This document shows positions 1 through 8,175 of a stretch of DNA of 64,000 nt, piece after piece. How positions within the stretch are numbered: the stretch's first letter is position 1; every line of letters begins with the position of its first letter. Source of the stretch: Lachnospiraceae bacterium (GTDB taxonomy: Bacteria > Bacillota > Clostridia > Lachnospirales > Lachnospiraceae); NCBI GenBank assembly GCA_910575605.1, contig CAJTEW010000006.1, positions 1 to 64,000 on the forward strand, in the 5' to 3' direction. The notes under the pieces were generated by a model. The model did no database searches and had not been told where the DNA came from. It worked only from the letters and a program-made list of their open reading frames with translations. Position numbers and translations under genes: made by a program.

Positions 1-177
1 GAAGGAATAAAAAGAGACATAGATGCAGTTGAAAACGCTGTAGCATATGACTACAGTAATGGTTTTGTTGAGGGCACAAACAGCAAATTGAAAATGATAA
101 AACGTACCATGTATGGCCGTTGTGGGAAGGAGTTATTAACCGCAAAGCTTATATTGTCAAGTGGTGAATACGGATAA
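1..177 (+). CDS. ISL3-family transposase, C-terminal fragment
   Basis: The frame is open from the window edge to TAA at 175-177, so only the last 58 residues are visible. They contain YSNGFVEGTNSKLKMIKR followed by MYGR, the C-terminal signature of DDE transposases of the ISL3 group, which cut and paste the element. The gene stops 13 bases before the inferred element end at 190. The upstream part lies outside the window, so whether the element is intact cannot be judged. The family assignment rests on this short motif only. Confidence 0.75.
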   Translation, partial: EGIKRDIDAVENAVAYDYSNGFVEGTNSKLKMIKRTMYGRCGKELLTAKLILSSGEYG

Positions 178-190
178 TTGCGGAAGAACC
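1..190 (+). mobile_element. Right end of an ISL3-like insertion sequence
   Basis: The transposase tail is followed by TTGCGGAAGAACC (178-190). Read inward from the end this begins GGTTCTTCC, and ISL3-type terminal repeats usually start with GG. The next bases (191 onward) continue a methyltransferase reading frame exactly at the Asn codon of its NTG motif, which places the boundary at 190/191. ISL3 elements usually duplicate 8 bp, so ATACAGGA (191-198) is the predicted target duplication. The left end is outside the window and this is untested. Confidence 0.65.
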
Positions 191-1890
191 ATACAGGAAA
201 GGATTTTAGATATAATGATAAATGGGATACAGATCCTAATGATCCCGATTTAGGAGAGCTTGTAACAGTAGAAGATGGCTCTAAGCATACAAAATGGATG
301 AAGTTTATGCTCCCTAGAATTCAGATGATGCGAGCTATGCTTAAATCGAATGGTGTATTAGCAATCTGCATTGATGACAGAGAACTTTTTCATCTAGGTA
401 TGCTATTAAATGAAGTTTTTGGGGAAGAGAATCGAATAGGTATAATTAATTGGCAAAAATCCTATGCCCCAAAGAATGATAGCACACATTTGTCAAGTGC
501 AACAGAATATATACTTGTATATTCTAAGAACAAAGAACTTACCAAAACTGGACTTTTGGGTCGTACAGATCAAATGAATGCAAAGTACAAAAATCCAGAT
601 AATGATCCAGAAGGGTTATGGCGTGATGATAATCCAATCGCACGAACTAAATCTGATAAAGACAGATATGCCATTCAGTCTCCATTTACAGGGGCTCTGC
701 ATTACCCTGGAACAGGTTCATGGAGAAATACAAAGAAAAATATGAAAACATACTTAGAGGCATGGGGATCAAAATATATCGAAAAGGATTTAGGAGAGGG
801 TAGACCGAAAGCATTAGTGATTAAGGGGGCTAGTATTCCAATAATACCTGAAGAACAAAATTTAGACAATAATCCAGTTGTAGAAATGGGTGATATAAAA
901 GACGAAATAATTATAAAAGCTGAGAAAAAGGCTTTAAAAATAAGAGATAAAAAAACCATGCCGGAACTTTATTTTTTAAGAAGTGGTTATGGAAGACCAG
1001 CAATAAAGCGGTACCTTAAATATGTAAAACAAGGAAAAGTACCTTTGACTTTTTGGGCTGATGAGAATTATGATGAACTATTTGAACTAGATTGTCAGTC
1101 TTGGACGCATGAAGAGAGTGGACATAGTCAAACGGGAATCAAAGAATTGGATTATGTATTGGGCAAAGGTCACGATTTTCAAACAGTTAAGCCGTTAAAA
1201 CTAATAGAAAAGATTATTCAATTGTGGTGTCCAAATGAAGGGATTGTTTTAGATCCTTTCGCTGGTTCAGGAACGACCGGACATGCTATTTTAGAGTCAA
1301 ATGAGTTAGCTGGTAGCAAGAGGAATTTTATATTAATCGAAAAAGGTGAAGGAAATGATGAATATGCGAAGATTTTGACACGAGAAAGGATTAAGCGAGT
1401 TATTACAGGGGAACGTGTTAATAAAGAGGGTGAAATACAAATCCTAGAACAGGCCATATCTAATGGATTTGAATATTGGGAATTAGATAAAGAAGTAGAT
1501 GCTAAAGCAATTCTCGAAATGCAAAGAGAGGAGCTAATAGACGTTATTATCACTACTCACTGGGAGGATGACAGAAGGAAAGCGACAAGTGTCATTGATA
1601 GAATTGAAAAAAATTATAAATATCTGGTCGGACACAATATTTTGAATGAAGGATTTTTTATAATTTGGGATGGGAAAAATTCGGTTGGGGAGCTGAACCA
1701 ACAGACATATATGGAGTTATTGCAGGAGGCAAAAAATGAGGGCGTTAAGGCACCATTTCATGTATATGCCAGGTATCAGATTTATCAAACTCCTAAAGTG
1801 AAATTTTATCAAATACCAGACAAAATATTAATGCATTTAGGCTTAAATGAAAATAGTGATCGGTATAATAACCAGGAGGATGACGAGTAA
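178..1890 (+). pseudogene. Type III restriction-modification methyltransferase (Mod), 5' end removed by IS
   Basis: Mod subunits of type III systems methylate adenine using SAM and provide site recognition. The frame keeps TGKDFRYND (just after the catalytic motif), the SNGVLAICIDD segment, a variable target-recognition region, and the SAM-binding motif DPFAGSGTTGHA near residue 359. The order catalytic motif then SAM motif is that of beta-class N6-adenine methylases. The N-terminus and the DPPY catalytic motif are missing because the insertion sequence ends at 190. The apparent TTG start at 178 lies inside the element, with no ribosome binding site visible. The product is therefore probably inactive. 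The stop overlaps the restriction gene start (TAATG). The DNA is visibly AT-richer than the later housekeeping genes, which suggests acquisition by transfer. Confidence 0.85.
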
Positions 1891-4184
1891 TGGACTTAAT
1901 GAAATTTCAAATACAGGCTTCAGAAACAATCGCTGAAAGATATAGTAAATATATGGAAGAGCCGTTGCCTGGCTTGAGAGGGAAATTTGTGCCATTTTAT
2001 CAGAACCTTTCAGCGATAACTGGAGCCGGAAAAACTTTGATATTAGCCGATACAATTGAGCAGATTCGCGCATATTCAAGTACTCAACCAATTGTATTGT
2101 GGCTATCAAAGGGAAAAGTAATTGTCAGTCAGACAATTGAAAATTTTACTACTGGGAAGTATGTGGACAATATACCAAATTATTTAGTAAAACCTTTATT
2201 AGATTGCAAAGAAAGCGACTTATTAGATGATGCACAAGGGCTACTGCTTATTGCAACAGTTGGAAAGATAAATCAAAAGGATAAAGAAGGCGGAGATAGA
2301 AGAGTTTTTCAAACCGGCATTGATAATGCTAATAATTCATTGTGGGAAATGTTAAAAACAAGGAAAAATTATCAAGGGATAAAAAGATATTTGATTGTTG
2401 TATATGATGAAGGGCATAATTTATCAGATCAACAAACAAGGTTGTTACTTGATTTGAATCCTTCTGCCTTAATTGCGGCTAGTGCTACAACTAAAGTACC
2501 AAAAGAGCTGGAATGGTATATAGCAAGATTAAAAAAAGAAAAAGGATTGAAAGATTCTGATTTAATTACTGCTGTTAGTAATAAGCAGGTAGTAAAAAGT
2601 GGTCTCATCAAAAAGTACATTTCCATAGGTGGATATATGACACCTATGGAAATAGCTATACATAATTTACTTGAAGATTTTAAAGCTTCAGAACAAGCAA
2701 TAAATGATTTGGGAGGGGATTTTTTACCAAAAGCTATTTATGTATGCAATACAAATATGCTATTAGAAACCTCAACAGTTGATAATCCGTTAGTTCCATT
2801 TGAAGAACGTGAGGCAAGACCAATAAAAATATGGAAATATTTAGTGAACGAAGGGGTAAATCCAAACGAAATAGCAGTTTATTGCAATCTTAAATTCGAT
2901 AAACGATTTCCAAAACCACAGGATTTTAATTTGTTTAGCGGTGGAGATAATGATTATGAGGAATTTCTTGCAGGAAATTATAGGCATATAATTTTCAACC
3001 AATCATTACAAGAGGGATGGGATGATCCTTCTTGCTATTTTGCTTATATAGATAAAGATATGGGATCAAATACTCAGGTAACACAGGTTATAGGGAGAGT
3101 ATTGAGACAACCAAAAGCTAAACATTATGCAGATGATAAGCTTAATATGGCTAATTTTTATATAAAAACGGATGAAAAAGATGTATTCAAATCTATATTA
3201 GAGGACATAAGGAAAACTTTATCTATAGATATACCGGAAATTACTATATCGTATCATATTGGAAAAAGTGGTGGAAAAAATCGACCTACTGTTTCACCAC
3301 TAGTAGAGGCGGAAGTTCCAGACATTATTATTAACTCTGAAAAAGCTATGCCAGAAATTAAAGATGTTATTGATAAAATGATGGACTATAGTGCCGATTC
3401 ATATAATACGGTTGGCGCAGGTAATCAAATACAGGTTATCGCTGAAGTTGGTCACTATCTAGGTGAGGAAATATCATATAAAACAACACATAGTAATCCG
3501 GTAACAGTTCGGTGGATTTTTAAACGAGAACTAAATAAGTTGGCAAAAAATGCGATAACACTTTGCGATATCTCAACCAAAAAATTTGATGCATTAATAG
3601 AATATAATAGCAATGCGGCAAGTTATATAAAAAATGAAGCTAAAAAAATTGCTGATATATATCGAAGAAATTCTGTGATTATGCAAAATCCTCTGGATGT
3701 AATACCAATTGGAGAAGTGTTTATTTCGGATGATAGTAAAGATTTTAAAAATGCGGTTCATTCTTCCTATAGCGATTTTAATAATTTTGAGTTGGAATTT
3801 GCCCGAGAATTAGATAGTAGAAATGTGTTATGGATGCGTAACCCAGTTAATGGTTTCTTAAAAATACCTTTATTGGATGGTAAGGGAACAGACACGTTTA
3901 ATCCGGATTTTATTGTGTGGAAAGATGAAGCAATTATTGCTCTAGATACAAAGGGAAATCATTTAATTGCCGAAGATAGTAACAGAAAGCTTTTTTGCAT
4001 TGAAAAGGCTTGTGAAGGAAAGGAATTGATAGTAAAGTTAATTAGTGAAAAAAGGTATAATGAACGTCAGGAGGTAATAGATACAACAGGATATACAGTT
4101 TGGATGATTAAGCAAGGAAATGTATCTCCAATTACATGTTCAACGTTGAAAGAAGCTGTTAATATATGCCTTGATAATTATTAA
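1890..4184 (+). CDS. Type III restriction endonuclease subunit (Res)
   Basis: Res is the ATP-dependent helicase/nuclease partner that cuts DNA only in complex with Mod. Visible parts in order: Walker A SAITGAGKT (residues 41-49), DEGH box (173-176), SAT motif (198-200), helicase motif VI QVIGRVLRQP, and a C-terminal PD-(D/E)xK nuclease with NPDF (D673) and LDTKG (D686, K688). At 764 residues it is a little shorter than many Res proteins. It starts at the ATG overlapping the Mod stop. No frameshift or internal stop is visible, so it appears intact although its Mod partner is broken. It is AT-rich like Mod. Confidence 0.9.
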   Translation: MDLMKFQIQASETIAERYSKYMEEPLPGLRGKFVPFYQNLSAITGAGKTLILADTIEQIRAYSSTQPIVLWLSKGKVIVSQTIENFTTGKYVDNIPNYLVKPLLDCKESDLLDDAQGLLLIATVGKINQKDKEGGDRRVFQTGIDNANNSLWEMLKTRKNYQGIKRYLIVVYDEGHNLSDQQTRLLLDLNPSALIAASATTKVPKELEWYIARLKKEKGLKDSDLITAVSNKQVVKSGLIKKYISIGGYMTPMEIAIHNLLEDFKASEQAINDLGGDFLPKAIYVCNTNMLLETSTVDNPLVPFEEREARPIKIWKYLVNEGVNPNEIAVYCNLKFDKRFPKPQDFNLFSGGDNDYEEFLAGNYRHIIFNQSLQEGWDDPSCYFAYIDKDMGSNTQVTQVIGRVLRQPKAKHYADDKLNMANFYIKTDEKDVFKSILEDIRKTLSIDIPEITISYHIGKSGGKNRPTVSPLVEAEVPDIIINSEKAMPEIKDVIDKMMDYSADSYNTVGAGNQIQVIAEVGHYLGEEISYKTTHSNPVTVRWIFKRELNKLAKNAITLCDISTKKFDALIEYNSNAASYIKNEAKKIADIYRRNSVIMQNPLDVIPIGEVFISDDSKDFKNAVHSSYSDFNNFELEFARELDSRNVLWMRNPVNGFLKIPLLDGKGTDTFNPDFIVWKDEAIIALDTKGNHLIAEDSNRKLFCIEKACEGKELIVKLISEKRYNERQEVIDTTGYTVWMIKQGNVSPITCSTLKEAVNICLDNY

Positions 4185-4245
4185 TAAATAGATGAATTAA
4201 AATAGTATAGAAATCTTAAATGGTGAGAAGTTAGAATGTTGGATG

Positions 4246-4309
4246 GATTTCAGAGAAGGTATCTATAGTGACAGATTTCAGAGAAGGGCTTATTCTTTTG
4301 TCACTATAG
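4246..4309. repeat. Direct repeat plus 11-bp inverted repeat
   Basis: GATTTCAGAGAAGG occurs at 4246-4259 and again at 4274-4287. CTATAGTGACA (4263-4273) is perfectly complementary to TGTCACTATAG (4299-4309), which would make a hairpin with a 25-base loop containing the second direct copy. No U tract follows, so it is not a standard terminator. Function unknown. Confidence 0.6.
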
Positions 4310-4506
4310 GTACTTCTTGTTATGTTGTATAATTTCAACTTTCGATTCGTTAAAGTTTTATTCAAGAAGTAACCATGTCCTATAAGCGTTATTTCGTGTT
4401 TTATGATAAGACGCTTGGAATAAGAGTTCTGTAGAAGAGTCACTATTTTCATTTTAGTAAAAAGAGTTATTTGATAGGAGAACATGAGTAGGTGAAATAG
4501 ATTAAA

Positions 4507-4575
4507 GGGGTAAAATTTTGACCAAGCGGGGTGAAAAAATCATCAAAAGGGGTAAGAGAGGTAAAATTCCAAATC
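4507..4575 (+). repeat. Three GGGGT repeats at exact 21-bp spacing
   Basis: GGGGTAAAATTTTGACC (4507), GGGGTGAAAAAATC (4528) and GGGGTAAGAG (4549) begin exactly 21 bp apart, two helical turns, followed by GTAAAATTCC. Iterated units of this kind are known at the ends of IS21-family elements, where they bind transposase, so a solo IS21 end is one reading. An inverted single unit (ACCCC at 5365-5369) lies beyond the HEPN gene. Inference only. Confidence 0.4.
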
Positions 4576-4859
4576 AGGTATTCTATAACAAAACAAAGGG
4601 GCGAACCTTTTGCCATGTAGTATAAAAGATAACTTTCACCGCATGTGGAAACAGTCTGCCTTATGTCGAGAAAAGCCCAATAAATCAAAGGATTTCACCA
4701 TTTTGGGAATAAAATAGATGTGTGTTTCTGTTTCCGTAGAGTGATGATATAACAGGATGTTTACCCCAGGGGGGAGACTTTGGAGAACGGGAAATATATA
4801 TTTTGGCGAAAGGACACTTTTTCGCAAAAGGTGGTGGTAAGGAATAGGAGGATGATGAA

Positions 4860-5357
4860 ATGAGCGGGAGTGCTATACTTGATTCTCAGCGCATGTTTGA
4901 ACATGCCTGTGCATTTTGTGATTGTGCAAAATTCTGTGAAGTAGAGCCTAATAATATTGAATATAGAATGCGCTCTCATACAGTGTCTGGAATTGTAAAT
5001 TCTGCATTTGCTTGTGAAGTATTTATTAAAATGCTCTTAGTTTTTCATGGTAGAACAGTTATAGAAATAAAAGGTCATAAGTTAAAAACATTATGGGAAG
5101 AATTCAGAACGTTAGATAATGCAACAGCAGCTCTTGTTGAAGAAAGAATGCGTGAATGGTTTAATTCTACGAATGCAAATATGTTTGATGAATTACTGAG
5201 TGAAGCATCCAATGCGTTTGAATATTGGCGATATATTTACGAAAAGCAAGAGGGTAGCATCAATATCAATTTTTTAAGAGGTTTCAGATTGTTGTTAAGA
5301 GATGTATGTTGTAGACAATTGTTTGAAAAGTCTTGGGAAGAATATAAGAGGGGATAA
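4860..5357 (+). CDS. HEPN-domain protein
   Basis: This 165-residue protein has the SAFACEVFIKMLL helix followed by GHKLKTLWEEF, the pattern of HEPN-like helical proteins, many of which are RNases or toxins in defence and toxin-antitoxin settings. A clear catalytic R-x4-6-H motif is not seen, so nuclease activity cannot be claimed. The ATG at 4860 follows GGAGGATGAA, a good ribosome binding site. No nucleotidyltransferase or other antitoxin partner is adjacent. It sits alone between two repeat-containing intergenic stretches downstream of the restriction gene, which is consistent with a defence-type accessory gene. Confidence 0.55.
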   Translation: MSGSAILDSQRMFEHACAFCDCAKFCEVEPNNIEYRMRSHTVSGIVNSAFACEVFIKMLLVFHGRTVIEIKGHKLKTLWEEFRTLDNATAALVEERMREWFNSTNANMFDELLSEASNAFEYWRYIYEKQEGSININFLRGFRLLLRDVCCRQLFEKSWEEYKRG

Positions 5358-5704
5358 AACCATTACCCCACTTTGAAAATCTATTGTATACTTTCGCTAT
5401 GCAGTATAAAATCAAAGTTCAGGGGAATATTGAAACCGTTTGTCTGCTTTCAAGGAAACCTTCATTTTTTGCGGTTTGTAGAGTATTAAGGAACAAAAAT
5501 GGATGTGTATTTTGTAGCTTCGCGAATGACCCATTTGAATATCGTAACAGTGGGGTGCTTTAAAAGTCTGCTGAATAATAGACTTTTGCTAAAAGGTATA
5601 CTTATTGAAATAAACTGTGAAAGAAAACAATCTAAGATGCCGGATTTTTAATATATTTTAATTTAATGGTGAATATTTTTTGACAAAAGACAGGAGATTT
5701 GAGA
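5358..5704. other. Non-coding stretch with a degenerate copy of upstream sequence
   Basis: No gene is supported. The segment about 5398-5515 (AGTATAAAA, then GAAACCGTTTGTCTGC, then GGAACAAAAATGGATGTG) aligns loosely with 4618-4745 (AGTATAAAA, GGAAACAGTCTGCC, GGGAATAAAATAGATGTG), so the HEPN gene lies between two diverged copies of one element. The ribosome binding site of the next gene (AGGAG, 5692-5696) is at its end. Confidence 0.4.
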
Positions 5705-6121
5705 ATGAAAGTAAAATTAGGTGTCATTTTGGATGCGATTGAGATGGCAGATGATAATTATACATATTTTTTGGATTTAGAAACAGGAGAAAGTGTGTTC
5801 CTTGCAGATGAACTGATTACTGGTCTGGATAATGAGGGGCTGGAAGATGAAATTGAAGAAAGCCCGGAACGCTATTTAAGGCTTCCTACGAAATTTGAAA
5901 TTCACGAATACCATATCATGGAAGAATTTATCTGGACTTTAAAAGGTGAAAAGGCAGATAAACTGGAACGTGCCATACGAGGGCGGGGAGCATTCAGGAG
6001 ATTTAAGGATATGGTAGACAGAATGGGGATTTTACAGCGGTGGTATGATTTTCAGTCAGAATATTACAGGAAACTGGCAGCCCAGTGGTGCCGGGAGCAT
6101 GGGCTGGAGTATGAGGAGTAG
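5705..6121 (+). CDS. UPF0158-family protein
   Basis: The 138-residue acidic protein matches the UPF0158 pattern: an N-terminal MKVKLGVILDAIEMAD, then YFLDLETGE, then LRLPTKFEIHEYHIMEEFI, and a C-terminal WYDFQSEYYRKLAAQWCREHGLEY. The molecular function of this family is not established. I chose ATG 5705 because AGGAG at 5692-5696 is 8 bases upstream; the TTG at 5699 would be too close. The acetyltransferase gene starts 5 bases after its stop, so the two are probably cotranscribed. Confidence 0.8.
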   Translation: MKVKLGVILDAIEMADDNYTYFLDLETGESVFLADELITGLDNEGLEDEIEESPERYLRLPTKFEIHEYHIMEEFIWTLKGEKADKLERAIRGRGAFRRFKDMVDRMGILQRWYDFQSEYYRKLAAQWCREHGLEYEE

Positions 6122-6126
6122 AACAT

Positions 6127-6531
6127 GTGAAAATTAGGCTTGCGGAAAAATCAGACATTAAAATTCTTTCTACATATGATAAACACATCAGGATAACGGA
6201 ACTGGAATCTTCCATATCGCTTGGCCGGGTAATTGTGGCAGAAGATAACGAAACACTTATAGGCTGGCTGCGATGGAATCTGTTTTGGGATAACACGCCG
6301 TTTATGAATATGCTGTTTATACTTGGCCAGTATCGTAGTTGTGGTTATGGAAGAAAAATGGTCGCTTACTGGGAAAAACAAATGAAGACTAAGGGGTATG
6401 ATTTAGTCATGACATCTTCTTTGTCGAAAGAAGCGGCACAGCATTTTTATCGTAAATTGAACTATGTGGATTCTGGTGCAATTCTGTTGCCCGAAGAGAC
6501 CCTGGAAATTATTTTTGTAAAGAAGCTATAG
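6127..6531 (+). CDS. GNAT-family N-acetyltransferase
   Basis: This is a small (134-residue) acetyl-CoA-dependent transferase. The N-terminus KIRLAEKSDI is the usual GNAT beginning, the acetyl-CoA loop is YRSCGYGRKM (Q/R-x-x-G-x-G/A), and the helix AAQHFYRKLNY with a following Asp is the usual motif-B region. It starts at GTG 6127 with GAGGAG about 9 bases upstream. The substrate cannot be predicted. It is probably cotranscribed with the UPF0158 gene. Confidence 0.8.
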   Translation: MKIRLAEKSDIKILSTYDKHIRITELESSISLGRVIVAEDNETLIGWLRWNLFWDNTPFMNMLFILGQYRSCGYGRKMVAYWEKQMKTKGYDLVMTSSLSKEAAQHFYRKLNYVDSGAILLPEETLEIIFVKKL

Positions 6532-6681
6532 GTTGAAGTTACTATTCCCGAAAGGGAAACCTGCCAGAGCCTGTTATCATTCTTGTGGATTTATGGATGA
6601 TGAAAAATTGACTGTATTTGATTATCCTTGCCAGAAAATGCTTCTCAAGATTTGTCATTAAAGTGATGGAGGAAATTTATT

Positions 6682-7253
6682 TTGAAGGATTTCATAAGAG
6701 ACAATCTTTGGTTCTCCCTCTGCGGCTTGAACTGTGGACTGTGCCCTATGAAGCTGGACGGTCACTGTCCGGGCTGCGGAGGCGGAGAGGGGAATCAATC
6801 CTGTAAAATAGCAAAGTGCAGTATTCAGCATGATAAGATAGAATATTGCAATCAATGTCAGGAGTTCCCATGTGATAAATATGGGAGGGCAGATGAGTAT
6901 GATATTTTTATCACGCACCGAAATTGGAAGCAGGATTTTGAAAAAATGAAGGAAATGGGTGCAGAAGCCTATAATTATAGGCAAATGCAGAAGCTGGAAA
7001 TATTGAAGCTTCTGTTGAAAGACTATAATGACGGCAGGAAAAAAAGTTTTTTTGTTTGGCGGTCAATCTCTTGGATTTAGAAGATTTGAAAACTGTGGTG
7101 AAGCATCTTTTGAAAGAAAAACAGTTGAAAAGTTTTACGTTGAAAGAAAAGTCAGCTTTTGTGGTAAAGCAACTCCAGTCCATAGCAGAGCAGAGAGGTG
7201 TGATGCTAAAATGGAATAGAAAACCCTCAAAATCGAAGAACTGCCTCTTGTAA
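6682..7253 (+). pseudogene. DUF3795 zinc-binding protein, frameshifted
   Basis: The first frame (6682-7080) begins at TTG after GGAGG and carries many paired cysteines (CGLNCGLCPMKLDGHCPGCGG, CNQCQEFPC), the mark of DUF3795 proteins, a metal-binding family of unknown role. The frame then ends in WRSISWI, unlike the family. A +1 shift at the T7 run (7047-7053) restores KKSFFCLAVNLLDLEDLKTV and continues to 7253, giving the usual length. One T has been lost in this run, or the base was missed in sequencing. Everything else about the gene looks intact. Confidence 0.75.
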
Positions 7254-7329
7254 GATGTGGGAGGCGGGTAAATTGGGGCCTGATGAAAGGCCGGGTTCTT
7301 CTGGCAAGGCACCCCTCCACACCTTATCG

Positions 7330-7523
7330 GCCACGATTTACGTTTATCTAAAGAACAACTCGTCTAGTGTCTGAAAGATACCGGAATGTTTCTTCGGGAT
7401 ATTAAACATTATTCTGCTCTGCGGTATCAGGGAGACGACACAATGGCGGAGCGGATGGAACTGCTGATACAGCACAGAAAATCTGTATTGGAAGAGAAAT
7501 ACCAACATCTGTTGATACATTGA
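7330..7523 (+). pseudogene. MerR-family regulator, C-terminal remnant
   Basis: In the frame ending at TGA 7521-7523 the sequence reads CLKDTGMFLRDIKHYSAL then QGDDTMAERMELLIQHRK. This is the dimerisation-helix region of MerR regulators (typically CLRDTGMPL, QGDxTxxER). A stop codon (TAG, 7365-7367) interrupts it just upstream, where the family has Lys, and the DNA-binding domain is gone. It is a decayed gene. Confidence 0.6.
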
Positions 7524-7525
7524 GA

Positions 7526-7639
7526 TGGGACTATTATGAATATGTGAAGGAACATCCCATTTGTGATTGGAGTATTTCTACGGCAATTCTTTATGGAGAG
7601 AAAGATAACATGCAATCGGCAGAAGTATTTTTTGTATGA
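7526..7639 (+). pseudogene. Alpha/beta hydrolase, internal remnant
   Basis: The frame reads WDYYEYVKEHPICDW then ISTAILYGEKDNMQS, resembling the strand carrying the catalytic Asp in small alpha/beta hydrolases (PTxILYGxKDNLTS). No start, nucleophile elbow or C-terminal His region is present. It is a fragment about 35 residues long, directly after the MerR remnant. Confidence 0.5.
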
Positions 7640-7697
7640 ATGCTATGGTTTTGTGAGCATGAAGGATAAGATGGAGCTGCCAGAAGATCGATTGTAA
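7614..7697 (+). pseudogene. GNAT acetyltransferase, C-terminal remnant
   Basis: In a second frame the sequence reads NRQKYFLYECYGF then VSMKDKMELPEDRL and stop (TAA 7695-7697). This is the typical end of a GNAT protein (AxxFYExxGF, then the last strand). The rest is missing. It abuts the hydrolase remnant, so deletions have joined at least three gene ends in this stretch. Confidence 0.5.
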
Positions 7698-7708
7698 AAG
7701 GAACAAAC

Positions 7709-8155
7709 ATGGACATTTTATTGGAAAAAGTGAAAGAATGTAAAAAGGATGTTTTATATAGGCTCTTACAATATTCTTTATTTGAAGAAAGTCTCAGCGA
7801 TCAGAATGATATGAACGAAGATGCACTATTTGAATATCCGTGGTTTGAAAATTACTTTACACAAGAAGGAAGAGATGCCTGTTTTATAAAAGAGCGGGAA
7901 ACAGGCAGACTACTGGGATTTGTCATGATCAATACTTATGTGCAGAAATGGGATTCTGGTCATAGTATAGCAGAATTTATGATATTGCCTAAATTCAGAA
8001 GAAATAAAATCGGGAGGAAAGCAGCTTTCGCATGTTTTGAAAGGTATCCTGGAAATTGGGAGGTTTCTCCATCCTATGGAAGTGAGCAGGCATATTTATT
8101 CTGGAAAATTAAGTTGACATTGTTTCAGGAAGGGCTTATAAAGTGGATAATTTAG
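7709..8155 (+). CDS. GNAT-family acetyltransferase, C-terminus altered
   Basis: The 148-residue protein has CFIKERETGRLLGFVMIN, then IAEFMILPKFRRNKIGRKAAF (acetyl-CoA loop R-R-N-K-I-G) and NWEVSPSYGSEQAYLFW, as in the group of GNAT enzymes that continue after FW with a short beta-rich tail. Here the tail is replaced by KIKLTLFQEGLIKWII, so the 3' end may be frameshifted or fused to foreign sequence. ATG 7709 follows AAAAGGAAC. The substrate is unknown. It lies between gene remnants, so it may itself be in decay. Confidence 0.65.
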   Translation: MDILLEKVKECKKDVLYRLLQYSLFEESLSDQNDMNEDALFEYPWFENYFTQEGRDACFIKERETGRLLGFVMINTYVQKWDSGHSIAEFMILPKFRRNKIGRKAAFACFERYPGNWEVSPSYGSEQAYLFWKIKLTLFQEGLIKWII

Positions 8156-8175
8156 AAGTTATGGAGAGTAGTTTA

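Larger units (their letters stand above)
4185..4859. other. Non-coding AT-rich stretch with repeats
   Basis: No convincing gene is present; the short frames on either strand lack ribosome binding sites and recognisable domains. The stretch holds a direct repeat and a long-loop inverted repeat (4246-4309), three GGGGT units spaced exactly 21 bp (4507-4553), and a segment (about 4618-4745) that loosely resembles 5398-5515. It looks like remnants of mobile DNA around the HEPN gene. Confidence 0.5.

Noticed and set aside
4231-4485. Minus-strand frame in the intergenic region
   Set aside because: 84 codons, no ribosome site, no family resemblance, AT-rich region where chance frames are common.
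4507-4575. Plasmid-type iterons for the 21-bp GGGGT repeats
   Set aside because: Only three units exist and no replication initiator gene is nearby, so a replication origin is not supported.
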